Positions 12,947 to 20,825 of a stretch of 23,815 nt of DNA are shown here, one piece after another. The position numbers were made by a program, and so were the translations under genes. Source of the stretch: RYN-425 sp035542755 (GTDB taxonomy: Bacteria > Patescibacteriota > Saccharimonadia > Saccharimonadales > UBA10212); assembly GCA_035542755.1 (NCBI GenBank), contig DATKKU010000008.1, positions 1 to 23,815 of the forward strand, given 5' to 3'. How positions within the stretch are numbered: the stretch's first letter is position 1; each line of letters opens with the position of its first letter. The notes below the pieces were generated by a model. The model was not told the DNA's origin and searched no databases. It was given only the letters and a program-made list of their open reading frames with translations.

Positions 12947-14131
12947 CTAGCCGGAGGCTTTACCGGCGCAGACAAGACAGGTCTCTTCCTCGCCGAGCTC
13001 GGCCATCCAATGTTTGGTGGCCTTAAGGACATTTTCTAAGTCGTGATATGCCACCCAGTCGGCGGCGCTTCTAAGCGCCCAGCCGGCTTTTCCGTAAGTG
13101 TGTACTCGTTTCCAGATAACTGCCGCCCAGCCGGGGCCGGCCGGTGTGGCGTAAGACGGCTTGGCAGCTTTGTAAACCTTTGGTTTTTTACCGCCGCTCA
13201 GTCGGGCTAAGTTGGCGGCTACAAATTTGGCATCGTGCAGGGCCGTTTGGGCCATACCGGAATAGGTTGTGTCGGCGTTGTCGCCAATTACATAGATATC
13301 GTCCTCGGCAGCCAAAAACTGGTCAACGGCTACTTTGCCGTGCTCGGTCAGCGTAAAATTGTTAGTTTTGAAAAACGGATGGTTAGTGACACCGGCCGTC
13401 CAGACAACGCTGTGACTTTCTAGAGTCTTGCCGCTAACTTGCAGGCCGTCGGCGGTCTCGGCCTTAACGGTCTGCCCAAGATACAGTTTGACTCCCAAGT
13501 GCCTTAGCCGTTTAGCTAGTGCGTCGGAATAGTGCAGCGGCATACGCGGCATTAACCGCGGTGCGGCCTCCACCAGGTCTACGTGGATTTTGCTGTCGCT
13601 GAGGCCGTGCATTTTCATAACGTGGCGCACGTAACCGGGCAGGGCGCCAGCCAGTTCTACGCCGGTCGGGCCGCCACCAATTATTACGTAGTTAAGATCG
13701 GGCTTTTTGTCATCCACGAGGTGCTTGTGCAGATGGTCTCGCAGGCGGTGGGCCTCCTCTAGTGTTTTAATGCCGTAGGCGTATTCCTGCAGGCCCTTGA
13801 TGCCAAAAAAGTTGGTCACCACACCAATAGCCAAAATCAAAACATCGTAAGAGTATTTTTTGCCGCCGGCTACCGTCTTATTTTGCCTATCAACTTTTTC
13901 AATTTTGTCTTCTATGACTTTCACGTTTTTGCCGGCAAAAATCTCGCCAAGCGGTATAGACGAAGCGGCACTTTTACCACCGGTAGCCGCGCGGTAGAGG
14001 GTTGGGTAATATCTAAAGTCGTCTTGGTCAGAAATAAGTGTCACTTCAAATTGCTCGTGGGGCGCAAGCTCTAACGCGGTTTTAACACCACCAAAACCAC
14101 CACCAACAATTACGATTTTTTGTCTTTTCAT
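12947..14131 (-). CDS. ndh: Type II NADH dehydrogenase (NDH-2) family, FAD-dependent
   Basis: A single-subunit, non-proton-pumping NADH oxidoreductase that normally reduces quinone at the membrane face. The FAD site IVGGGFGGVKTAL lies at 8-20. The NADH-binding fold has VIIGGGPTGVELAGAL near the middle, and the second FAD motif is YVIGDNADT. The 394 residues are slightly short of the usual 400-450. The C-terminal part (WKRVHTYGKAGWALRSAAD) is the amphipathic region that associates with the membrane. The last residues hold CLVC (Cys385, Cys388), which is unusual. Quinone use is not shown. It begins the minus-strand redox block; TAAAAT lies 9 nt before the ATG. Confidence 0.88.
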   Translation of the reverse strand: MKRQKIVIVGGGFGGVKTALELAPHEQFEVTLISDQDDFRYYPTLYRAATGGKSAASSIPLGEIFAGKNVKVIEDKIEKVDRQNKTVAGGKKYSYDVLILAIGVVTNFFGIKGLQEYAYGIKTLEEAHRLRDHLHKHLVDDKKPDLNYVIIGGGPTGVELAGALPGYVRHVMKMHGLSDSKIHVDLVEAAPRLMPRMPLHYSDALAKRLRHLGVKLYLGQTVKAETADGLQVSGKTLESHSVVWTAGVTNHPFFKTNNFTLTEHGKVAVDQFLAAEDDIYVIGDNADTTYSGMAQTALHDAKFVAANLARLSGGKKPKVYKAAKPSYATPAGPGWAAVIWKRVHTYGKAGWALRSAADWVAYHDLENVLKATKHWMAELGEEETCLVCAGKASG

Positions 14132-14140
14132 ATAGCTTAA

Positions 14141-14146
14141 ATTTTA
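14141..14146 (-). promoter_or_regulatory. -10 of the NDH-2 gene
   Basis: The minus strand has TAAAAT, 9 nt before the ATG at 14131, leaving about 3 nt of leader. Confidence 0.4.
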
Positions 14147-14175
14147 ACCTAAAGCGCATTTTACGGCGAGTTTTA

Positions 14176-14204
14176 TTGTCGTTTATGGGTGTTTAGATTA
14201 AACT
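14176..14204 (+). promoter_or_regulatory. Classical promoter of the MFS gene
   Basis: TTGTCG, a 17-nt spacer and TAAACT are followed by a leader of about 33 nt with GAGAGGG (14231-14237) 6 nt before the ATG. Confidence 0.5.
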
Positions 14205-14243
14205 AGAAATAATTACGAGACTTTAATTAAGAGAGGGTTTTAT

Positions 14244-15698
14244 ATGGCCGAAAAAGCCAAAAGAGAATTATCAAAGCATGCTGAAAATAAATGGGTGATA
14301 CTGGCTCTAATGGCTCTGGCCCAGTTCATGGTGGTCCTCGATGTATCCATCGTTAATGTGGCGTTGCCCTCGATGGCTAAAGATTTACACTTTGCACCAA
14401 GCTCATTGCAGTGGGTAGTAACGGCGTATGCACTAACATTCGGCGGATTTTTGCTACTTGGTGGTCGGGCTGCGGACCTTTATGGTCGCCGCAGAATTTT
14501 TATCGCCGCGGTTTCGTTTTTTGCTCTTATGTCACTTCTTTGCGGCTTAGCGGCCACGGACACCCAGGTAATTATAGCCCGAGCTTTTCAGGGCTTGGCT
14601 GGTGCCTTTATGTCCCCGGCGGCCTTGTCTATTGTTCTGACCGAATTTAGAGAAGGTAAAGAGCGCAATACCGCGCTAGGTGTTTGGGCGGCTGTAGCGG
14701 CCGGTGGCGCGGCCTTTGGAGTGCTGCTTGGCGGAGTTCTTACTCAGTACCTCAGTTGGCGCTGGAACTTTTTCGTAAACGTTCCGGTTGGCATTTTTGT
14801 GGTTTTGGCTTCAATGCGCCTATTACCGCACCATATTGGCGAGGAGAACAAGAAGCTCAAGCTTGATTTTCCCGGAGCAGTGTTGGCTACTACCGGTTTG
14901 ATGGCTTTAGTTTACGGTTTGAGCGAAGCACCTCAGCGTGGTTGGGGCTCTTCGCGCGTAATCGGCTTTTTGATTGCCAGCGCTGTGCTGCTAGTAAGTT
15001 TTGTAATCAACGAGACACGCACCGACCAGCCACTACTACCGCTGAGGCTGTTTAAAATCAGGAACGTCGCCGGGGGCAACGCTACAGCCTTGGCCATTGC
15101 CTGTACGCTGTTCTCGATGTTTTTCTTCATGACACTTTACGTTCAGACCGTACTGGGCTACGGCCCGGCTAAAGCCGGGGTATCGTTTCTGCCAGTAACG
15201 CTAGTCATTGCCATTACTTCGGGCATTGTTTCTAATCTGGTAAACAAGATCGGCTATAAGCCGTTTCTGGTTGCTGGGCCAATAGTCCTGGCCATCGGGC
15301 TATATACACTGAGTACCACCATGAAAGTTGGCGGCAACTACTGGCACAACGTATTCCCCGGCTTAGCGCTCTGCGCGTTTGGCATGGGACTTTCCTTCAT
15401 CTCCATGACACTAGCAGCCACATCGGGTGTACCCAGGCACTTTTCTGGTATTGCCTCGGGTATATTAAATACCAGTCAGCAAGTTGGCGGGGCTATTGGC
15501 CTGGCCATACTTTCCGCAGTCTTTGCATCTACCTTTAAGGCTCAGGCTGCAGCTGGCACAGCTTTGAACTATGCCAAAATAGATGGTTACCAAGCCGGTT
15601 TACACGTTGGCGTTGGCCTAGCGATCGCCGCTGCTCTAGTCGCTGCCCTGGTAGTCAAGAACGAAAAGGTCAAGCCCGATCTGGCCGCTGCAGCTTAG
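14244..15698 (+). CDS. MFS transporter, DHA2 (14-TM) drug/proton antiporter family
   Basis: A 484-residue polytopic inner-membrane protein of the EmrB/QacA type. It has the DHA2 motif VLDVSIVNVALP at 31-42 and motif A LGGRAADLYGRRR at 72-84. Fourteen hydrophobic helices fit the length. It likely exports a toxic organic compound by proton antiport; the substrate is unknown. It has a real promoter and SD site, unlike its leaderless neighbours, suggesting regulated or high-level expression or acquisition. No TetR/MarR regulator is next to it; it diverges from NDH-2 and converges with the Fur-family gene. Confidence 0.9.
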   Translation: MAEKAKRELSKHAENKWVILALMALAQFMVVLDVSIVNVALPSMAKDLHFAPSSLQWVVTAYALTFGGFLLLGGRAADLYGRRRIFIAAVSFFALMSLLCGLAATDTQVIIARAFQGLAGAFMSPAALSIVLTEFREGKERNTALGVWAAVAAGGAAFGVLLGGVLTQYLSWRWNFFVNVPVGIFVVLASMRLLPHHIGEENKKLKLDFPGAVLATTGLMALVYGLSEAPQRGWGSSRVIGFLIASAVLLVSFVINETRTDQPLLPLRLFKIRNVAGGNATALAIACTLFSMFFFMTLYVQTVLGYGPAKAGVSFLPVTLVIAITSGIVSNLVNKIGYKPFLVAGPIVLAIGLYTLSTTMKVGGNYWHNVFPGLALCAFGMGLSFISMTLAATSGVPRHFSGIASGILNTSQQVGGAIGLAILSAVFASTFKAQAAAGTALNYAKIDGYQAGLHVGVGLAIAAALVAALVVKNEKVKPDLAAAA

Positions 15699-15784
15699 CC
15701 CCTAGAGCAATTGGCGCACAGGCCGTAAACGCGGCTACGCTTACGCTTCGCCTTATGAGACACCCGACATCGTGGGTTTCTCAT
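15695..15784 (-). pseudogene. 29-codon ORF ending in a copy of the Fur-family zinc tail
   Basis: The frame begins MRNPRCRVSHKAKRKRS and ends RVYGLCANCSRG. The last part matches the C terminus of the adjacent Fur-family protein (EVYGLCANCSKN) over VYGLCANCS, with four synonymous base differences in those 27 bases. The N-terminal part is basic and unrelated. It may be a remnant of a duplicated regulator gene or a tiny basic zinc-binding protein. It overlaps the MFS stop codon. No SD site or -10 is evident. Confidence 0.35.
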
Positions 15785-15840
15785 CGCGCCGGCAAAATGG
15801 AATACATTTTGTCGGGCTACTCATCCCGATGAGTTAATTT
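15756..15840 (+). terminator. Hairpin cluster and terminator between MFS and Fur-family genes
   Basis: Three stems follow: GAGA-x-ACCC with GGGT-x-TCTC (about 15757-15782), CAAAATG/CATTTTG with a GC extension (15789-15815), and ACTCAT/ATGAGT with loop CCCG (15819-15834) followed by TTAATTTTTA. The last could terminate the MFS transcript; it overlaps the stop codon of the facing gene. Confidence 0.5.
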
Positions 15841-16250
15841 TTAGAACAGTTTGCGCACAGGCCATAAACTTCTAGCTGGTGGCCGCGCGGTGCAAAACCA
15901 TCCTTAGCAGCCATAGAATCTATCATGGTCTCCAGCATCGGGCTGGCTGGTAAGCTATGGGTTTTGCCGCAGTTTGTGCAATAAAAATGATGATGATGCC
16001 CCTGGAAAACGTCAGATAGTTCTATCTTATATTTCCAGCCAATGTTGAGGCGGTGGACGATGCCAAGCCGCTCGAACAGTTCAATAGTTCTATAAACTGT
16101 GGCTCTGTCAACACTACCACTGAGCCGTTCTATTAAGGCGTTCAGGCTCTGTGGCTCTTGGTTTAGCAGGGCATCAAAGACTATTTTGCGGGTTTTGGTC
16201 AGGCTGGCGCCGTCCGCCCTTAAAAGTGCTCTAAGATTATCGTGATGCAT
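15834..16250 (-). CDS. Fur-family metal-dependent repressor (probably Zur or Mur type)
   Basis: A 138-residue DNA-binding regulator. The winged helix spans about 10-75 with recognition segment DRATVYRTIELF at 48-59. The dimer domain follows with HHHHFYCTNCGKTHSL at 85-100. Structural zinc would be held by CTNC (91-94) and CANC (132-135), with regulatory metal at His85-88 and His124. Divergent from a metal-uptake ABC operon, it most likely represses that operon and itself when metal is sufficient. Whether it senses zinc, manganese or iron cannot be told. The ATG follows TATAAT by exactly 6 nt, so the message is leaderless. Confidence 0.88.
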   Translation of the reverse strand: MHHDNLRALLRADGASLTKTRKIVFDALLNQEPQSLNALIERLSGSVDRATVYRTIELFERLGIVHRLNIGWKYKIELSDVFQGHHHHFYCTNCGKTHSLPASPMLETMIDSMAAKDGFAPRGHQLEVYGLCANCSKN

Positions 16251-16256
16251 GGCAAA

Positions 16257-16293
16257 ATTATAACTTTTTGCGACAAATTTGCAAAAATATAAT
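16257..16293. promoter_or_regulatory. Divergent promoter pair with a symmetric operator
   Basis: TTTTTGC (16265-16271) and GCAAAAA (16281-16287) form an inverted repeat with 9 nt between. Immediately outside lie ATTATA (16257-16262, TATAAT on the minus strand) for the regulator and TATAAT (16288-16293) for the transporter operon. A dimeric Fur-family repressor bound at the centre would block both -10 boxes. This is the best regulatory site in the window. Confidence 0.6.
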
Positions 16294-16314
16294 TCTTTAA
16301 GTAAATTGCATGTT

Positions 16315-17229
16315 ATGCGTAATTGGAAAAAACCTCTCAGTATACTTTTAGTGATATTAGTTCTTTTATTTGTTGGCCTTGCGGTTCACTCGAACAGCAA
16401 ACCCAGTGCCAACGGCAATAAAATTCAGGTAGTAGCTGGCGAAAACTTTTGGGGTAATTTAGTGAGTCAGGTGGGTGGCACGCATGTCAAAGTTACAAGT
16501 ATCGTATCGGATCCCAATGCCGACCCTCACGAATACGAGGCTACCAACACTGATGCCCGGTCAGTGGCCAACGCCAACTACGTGGTGCTTAACGGTGCCG
16601 GTTATGATAGCTGGGGCGACAAGCTACTGGCGGCCAATCCAAGTTCTAGCCGCCGGGTGCTGCACGTGGCTGACCTAGTTGGCAAAAAAGACGGCGATAA
16701 CCCCCATCTGTGGTACTCCCCGGATTACGTAAACACGATGGTTGATAGGGTAGCGTATGATTTGGAAACTCTCGACCCGGCTGATAAAACCTACTTTGAA
16801 ACCCAACTCAAAAAAACCCATGACTCCTTGGCTGGTTACCAGAACCAAATCACGGCCATTAAACAGCAGTATGGTGGTACCAAAGTCGCGGCTACCGAAG
16901 ACATATTTGTCTATTTGGCCAACGCGGCCGGTCTCAATTTAATATCGCCGCCAGCCTTTATTGAGGCCGTGGCCGAAGGCAACGATCCGCCTGCCCAGTC
17001 TATTGCCCAGTTTCAGCAACAGCTTCAAAGCGGCGAAGCTAAGGTTTTGGTTTACAACCTCCAGACCGTCACGCCGCTAACCGATAATGTTAAAAAAATG
17101 GCCGCTGACAACAATATACCGATAGTCGGCGTAACCGAGACACTGACGCCGCTGGGGGCTTCTTTCCAGGCTTGGATGGGCGCCGAAGTCGCGGCTTTGC
17201 AAAATGCCCTTAACTCCGCAAGCCGCTAG
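16315..17229 (+). CDS. Metal ABC transporter substrate-binding protein (ZnuA/TroA family)
   Basis: The extracytoplasmic metal receptor of the adjacent ABC system, 304 residues from ATG 16315. An N-terminal hydrophobic segment (about 8-24) acts as a signal anchor; no lipobox Cys is seen. Candidate metal ligands are His72 (DPHEYE), His131 (NPHLWYSP), Glu221 (VAEGNDPP) and Glu275 (VTETLTP). His-His-Glu-acid resembles the manganese/iron type (PsaA, TroA), and no His-rich loop of zinc ZnuA proteins is present. A TTG at 16306 or 16279 could also start the frame, but 16279 would lie inside the operator. A TAAATT at 16302-16307, 7 nt before the ATG, is a second possible -10. Confidence 0.88.
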   Translation: MRNWKKPLSILLVILVLLFVGLAVHSNSKPSANGNKIQVVAGENFWGNLVSQVGGTHVKVTSIVSDPNADPHEYEATNTDARSVANANYVVLNGAGYDSWGDKLLAANPSSSRRVLHVADLVGKKDGDNPHLWYSPDYVNTMVDRVAYDLETLDPADKTYFETQLKKTHDSLAGYQNQITAIKQQYGGTKVAATEDIFVYLANAAGLNLISPPAFIEAVAEGNDPPAQSIAQFQQQLQSGEAKVLVYNLQTVTPLTDNVKKMAADNNIPIVGVTETLTPLGASFQAWMGAEVAALQNALNSASR

Positions 17230-17244
17230 AGTTAAGCTATAACT

Positions 17245-18051
17245 ATGTCCGGTAAAACCAGAACGCCCATTATTGAGGCCCATGCTCTTAAAGCGGTCTA
17301 CGGAACAAATATTATTTGGAATGATGCCGAGTTTGAAGTTAAAAAAGGGCAGTTTGTTGGCGTCTTGGGTCCAAACGGCGCCGGCAAAACAACTCTGTTT
17401 AAGTTAATTTTAGGAATATTACCAACGGCTGGCGGCCACCTGCGTGTCTTTGGCCGCCAGCCAAGCCGCGGTAACCGGCGTATCGGCTACGTGCCACAAC
17501 GGCACTTGGTAGACAAAGACGTAAGGCTGGAGTCACTAGAGCTGGTGCGACTGGGGTTGGGCGGTCTTAAATGGGGCCCGGAGAGTTACAGTGGTATTCA
17601 TAAAGAATCAGAACAAGCCATGGCGGCGCTCAAAAGCGTTGATGCGGAAGATCTGGCCCACAGACCCCTGGGTATACTGTCCGGAGGCGAGCTGCAACGG
17701 GTGTTTATTGCCCAGGCTCTAATTGGCAAACCGGACCTGCTGCTGTTGGACGAACCATTGGCCAATCTTGACATTCGTCGCCAGACCAACATGATAAATC
17801 TCATAGCTAAGATTGCCAGAGAAAACAGCGTAACGATTTTGCTAATAGCTCACGACATTAACCCATTGTTACCGTCTATGGACAAAGTCATTTATATGGC
17901 CAACGGGCAGGTAGCCAGTGGTAGAACCGAGGAAGTGATAAATTCAGCAACACTTAGTCGGCTTTATGACGCCCCAGTTGAGGTTCTTAAAGATTCACGT
18001 GGTAGGTTAGCCGTTCTGGGGGCTGAGGAGGCCGCGCACCCCCATGGATAA
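17245..18051 (+). CDS. Metal ABC transporter ATP-binding protein
   Basis: The cytoplasmic ATPase of the metal importer, 268 residues. Walker A GPNGAGKTT is at 42-50, the Q-loop Gln at 85 (VPQRH), signature LSGGELQ at 145-151, Walker B LLLLDEP with Glu170, D-loop ANLD and switch His203 (IAHD). It resembles ZnuC/MntB ATPases with a short C-terminal extension. The start is 15 bp after the binding-protein gene, and its end overlaps the permease start by 8 bp, so the three form one operon. A weak TAAGCT lies 6 nt before the ATG and might give an internal leaderless start. Confidence 0.92.
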   Translation: MSGKTRTPIIEAHALKAVYGTNIIWNDAEFEVKKGQFVGVLGPNGAGKTTLFKLILGILPTAGGHLRVFGRQPSRGNRRIGYVPQRHLVDKDVRLESLELVRLGLGGLKWGPESYSGIHKESEQAMAALKSVDAEDLAHRPLGILSGGELQRVFIAQALIGKPDLLLLDEPLANLDIRRQTNMINLIAKIARENSVTILLIAHDINPLLPSMDKVIYMANGQVASGRTEEVINSATLSRLYDAPVEVLKDSRGRLAVLGAEEAAHPHG

Positions 18052-18883
18052 TTCTTTTAGCTGGAACTTGCTGACTGATTTGCAGAATATGTGGCAGTAC
18101 GATTTTATGCGCCATGCGTTTGAAGCTGGTACTATCGTGGCTGTTGTGGCCGGGATTATCGGCTATTTTGTGGTGCTGCGGCGCTCGGCTTTTGCCGCTC
18201 ACGCCCTAAGCCACGTGGGTTTTGCCGGTGCCGCCGGAGCGGTTTTAATAGGCGTCAACCCGATTGCTGGTTTGCTGGTCTTTACCAGTGCCGGTGGCCT
18301 GACTATGGCCGCGCTGGGCCGCCGGGCAGCCAACCGTGATACTCAGGTCGGTATCGTGCTGTCATTTATGCTCGGCCTTGGCGTTTTATTCATAAGTCTG
18401 TATAAGGGCTACGCTACCGAGGCCTACTCTATTCTATTTGGCCAAATTCTCGGCATCAGCAGTGGCGACGTGTTAGTTACGCTTGTAGCCGGATTGGTAG
18501 TGATAACCGCAATGGTGTTTATATTCAGGCCGCTGTTGCTGGCATCACTTGATGAAGATGTTGCCGAGGCCAAAGGCTTGCCGGTAGCGGCGCTAGGTCT
18601 GGGATTTATGCTGTTGATAGCCGTGGCTGTATCAATAGCCGTGCAAGTAGTTGGCGTGCTCTTGATTTTCGCCCTGATGGTCACCCCTGCCGCTATTGCC
18701 GAGCGTACTACCCATACGGCCGCCCGCGGCGTAATCGTAGCCGTTATAGTGGCACTTTTAGTTACCTGGTTCGGTCTGTTTGCGGCCTACTATCTGTCTT
18801 ATCCGGTCAGTTTTTTCATCACCTCGTCAGTTTTTGTCGCCTATGTTTTGGTGCGCCTTCGCCAAGCCCGACGATTAACTTAA
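18044..18883 (+). CDS. Metal ABC transporter permease
   Basis: The membrane subunit of the importer, 279 residues with about eight hydrophobic helices, of the ZnuB/MntB (ABC-3) family. FMRHAFEAGTIVAVVAG near 22-38 and RRSAFAAHALSHVGFAGA near 46-63 are family landmarks. The start overlaps the ATPase gene by 8 bp, implying translational coupling. It completes a three-gene importer with the binding protein and ATPase and should form a homodimer in the membrane. No terminator is seen after it; the YibE/F gene follows by 46 bp with its own TATAAT. Confidence 0.92.
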   Translation: MDNSFSWNLLTDLQNMWQYDFMRHAFEAGTIVAVVAGIIGYFVVLRRSAFAAHALSHVGFAGAAGAVLIGVNPIAGLLVFTSAGGLTMAALGRRAANRDTQVGIVLSFMLGLGVLFISLYKGYATEAYSILFGQILGISSGDVLVTLVAGLVVITAMVFIFRPLLLASLDEDVAEAKGLPVAALGLGFMLLIAVAVSIAVQVVGVLLIFALMVTPAAIAERTTHTAARGVIVAVIVALLVTWFGLFAAYYLSYPVSFFITSSVFVAYVLVRLRQARRLT

Positions 18884-18911
18884 AACAATTCCGTTTGCTG
18901 GTCGGGCAGCT

Positions 18912-18917
18912 TATAAT
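18912..18917 (+). promoter_or_regulatory. -10 of the YibE/F gene
   Basis: A perfect TATAAT lies 12 nt before the ATG at 18930, giving a leader of about 6 nt with no SD site. Confidence 0.45.
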
Positions 18918-18929
18918 TTAGCCTAAGAG

Positions 18930-20126
18930 ATGTTCATTAGCGACCGCCTGAAGGCAATATCTGCTAAGCGGAAATCCAACCAATCAAGGCTTGGTTATGT
19001 TGGGGTTTTATCAATAATCCTTTTATTTATCGTCGTTAGTTTGGCGCACCTTAGCCCGTACCGGCCAGCTGGTAGCGGGCAGACACAGTACTACCGAGCC
19101 CGCGTCTTAAGCGTGCATAATCAAAATGATCGGTTTGGCGGCCGTGACGAGAAGATGCAGGTCAGACTTATGGACGGTCCGGCTAAAGGGGACGGCATCA
19201 CGGTACTGCGTAATATAACCCTGGGAGACAGTAGTTACAGACGCCTGCCGGTTGGCAGTGAGGTACTGCTCACCAGGCAACTAGGCAACGGCAGCCAGTA
19301 TTCATATCTAGACCGCTGGCGTGTGCCGGGTGTAGCTACCCTGTTTTTAATCTTACTGTCGCTAGTAGTCATTGTTGGCTGGTGGCGAGGCATTACTAGC
19401 GTACTAGGCCTGTTTATCAGTATCGGCGTGCTGGCAGGTTATGTGGTGCCGCGGATTGTTGATGGTCAGTCGGCTTACACTACTTGCGTGCAGGCTGCAT
19501 TTATCATCACGGCAGTGTCCGTCTACGCCGCCCATGGTTTTAGTAAACGTACCACGATTGCGTTTATCAGTTCGCTGGCCAGCCTGTTGGTAATTATCGG
19601 GCTGGTGGCGCTAGCCACTTATCTGGCTGGCACTTCAGAAGTAATCAATGACGAGACCTACAGCATTTTATATAGCCCGCACTCAGTCAACTTAGCCGGT
19701 CTGCTGACGGGCGGTATAATCATTGCCTCCCTTGGGGTAATTTATGACATAACTACCGGCCAAGCTGCCGCCGTAGACGAAATATATAAGGCCCATAAAA
19801 AACAGTCCACGCGGGTTTTATATAAAGGCGGCTTGTCGGTGGGACGGGAGCACATCGCGGCGCTTATTAATACCTTGGCGCTGGTTTATGTCGGCATTGC
19901 TTTTCCATCCATTGTCATTACGGCGCTTTACAACCACGTACCACTTATCGTTGCCACTAATGACGAGCTGATAATAGAAGAAGTGGTGCGTACCTTTGTA
20001 GCTACTGCCGGCGTACTGCTGGCCGTGCCGCTGACCACTTGGCTGGCGGCTTACATATTGCCGAAATGGTACGGCTCAAAAGGCAAGCGCTTTGACAGAT
20101 TCATGAAAGAGACCATCAACTTTTAG
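18930..20126 (+). CDS. YibE/F family membrane protein
   Basis: A 398-residue polytopic membrane protein. One helix at about 24-42 is followed by an extracytoplasmic domain to about 130 (YYRARVLSV, MQVRLMDGPAKG, a beta-rich fold), then about seven helices. A conserved segment TTGQAAAVDEIYKAH lies near 275-289. The YibE/F family is common in Firmicutes and CPR; its function is not established, with transport suggested only from topology. It follows the metal importer operon, but its own promoter argues against a firm functional link. No unusual features were seen in the frame. Confidence 0.85.
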   Translation: MFISDRLKAISAKRKSNQSRLGYVGVLSIILLFIVVSLAHLSPYRPAGSGQTQYYRARVLSVHNQNDRFGGRDEKMQVRLMDGPAKGDGITVLRNITLGDSSYRRLPVGSEVLLTRQLGNGSQYSYLDRWRVPGVATLFLILLSLVVIVGWWRGITSVLGLFISIGVLAGYVVPRIVDGQSAYTTCVQAAFIITAVSVYAAHGFSKRTTIAFISSLASLLVIIGLVALATYLAGTSEVINDETYSILYSPHSVNLAGLLTGGIIIASLGVIYDITTGQAAAVDEIYKAHKKQSTRVLYKGGLSVGREHIAALINTLALVYVGIAFPSIVITALYNHVPLIVATNDELIIEEVVRTFVATAGVLLAVPLTTWLAAYILPKWYGSKGKRFDRFMKETINF

Positions 20127-20159
20127 GGTCAGATTATTGGCGGCCCACGCATATAAAGG

Positions 20160-20165
20160 TATAAT
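20160..20165 (+). promoter_or_regulatory. -10 of the L,D-transpeptidase gene
   Basis: A perfect TATAAT lies 9 nt before the ATG at 20175, leaving about 3 nt of leader. Confidence 0.5.
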
Positions 20166-20174
20166 GCTTACGTA

Positions 20175-20798
20175 ATGTCAAAGATAAAAATCCTGGTAAT
20201 TGTCTGTTTGTTGGCTGGAATCGGCCTGTTTGTTTATAAACACCAAAATGCCAAGCAAGATGTAGTCAAAGCTCAACAGACTGCTCAGACTGCAAAAGCT
20301 GATGCCGCCAAGGCCGCTGCTGCCGAACTGGCCAGCCACTGTAAAGACAATGTTTCCGGCCAACAAATCGTGGTGAGCATCAGCAAGCAGCACATGTGGG
20401 CCTGCAATGGTCTAACGGTGGCTTATGACAATCCGGTAATAACCGGCATGCAGATGTACCCATCAGAGCTAACTCCACCCGGAACTTATAAAATTTACGC
20501 CAAAACTACCGACCAAACTCTGGCCGGCTCAGACTTTACCGGCAGTTGGAGCGACTACGTTAATTACTGGATGCCGTTTTTAGACAATAAATATGGCACC
20601 TACGGTTTTCACGACCTGACTCAAGACGCAAATGGCGCCAACGGTAGAGCCGATAGTGACTTTGGCAACGTTGACATCAACGCGCCGTACACTGCCGCCA
20701 AGCACGGCAGCCACGGCTGCGTGGAAATGCCACTGGCCGCCGCCAAGTGGCTATACAATTGGGCTCCAGTCGGCACTAGCGTAGTAGTGCAAAGCTAA
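20175..20798 (+). CDS. L,D-transpeptidase (YkuD domain)
   Basis: A peptidoglycan cross-linking or anchoring enzyme outside the membrane, 207 residues. It has an N-terminal membrane anchor (about 4-21), an Ala/Lys/Gln-rich coiled linker (about 24-52), and a YkuD domain (about 63-206). The catalytic motif HGSHGCVEMP (177-186) gives Cys182 and His180. The upstream GFHDLT segment (144-149) supplies another conserved His. The sugar and peptide acceptor cannot be told. It is shorter than many family members because it has no LysM or other binding domain. It shows that the host builds a peptidoglycan wall. Confidence 0.93.
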   Translation: MSKIKILVIVCLLAGIGLFVYKHQNAKQDVVKAQQTAQTAKADAAKAAAAELASHCKDNVSGQQIVVSISKQHMWACNGLTVAYDNPVITGMQMYPSELTPPGTYKIYAKTTDQTLAGSDFTGSWSDYVNYWMPFLDNKYGTYGFHDLTQDANGANGRADSDFGNVDINAPYTAAKHGSHGCVEMPLAAAKWLYNWAPVGTSVVVQS

Positions 20799-20810
20799 AA
20801 GTCAGCTATT

Positions 20811-20819
20811 TGCTAGACT
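20811..20819 (+). promoter_or_regulatory. Extended -10 of rmuC, leaderless
   Basis: TGCTAGACT is followed by exactly 6 nt and the ATG at 20826. The preceding CTATTTGCTA is the same 10-mer as before the alpha/beta hydrolase gene. Confidence 0.55.
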
Positions 20820-20825
20820 GTATAT

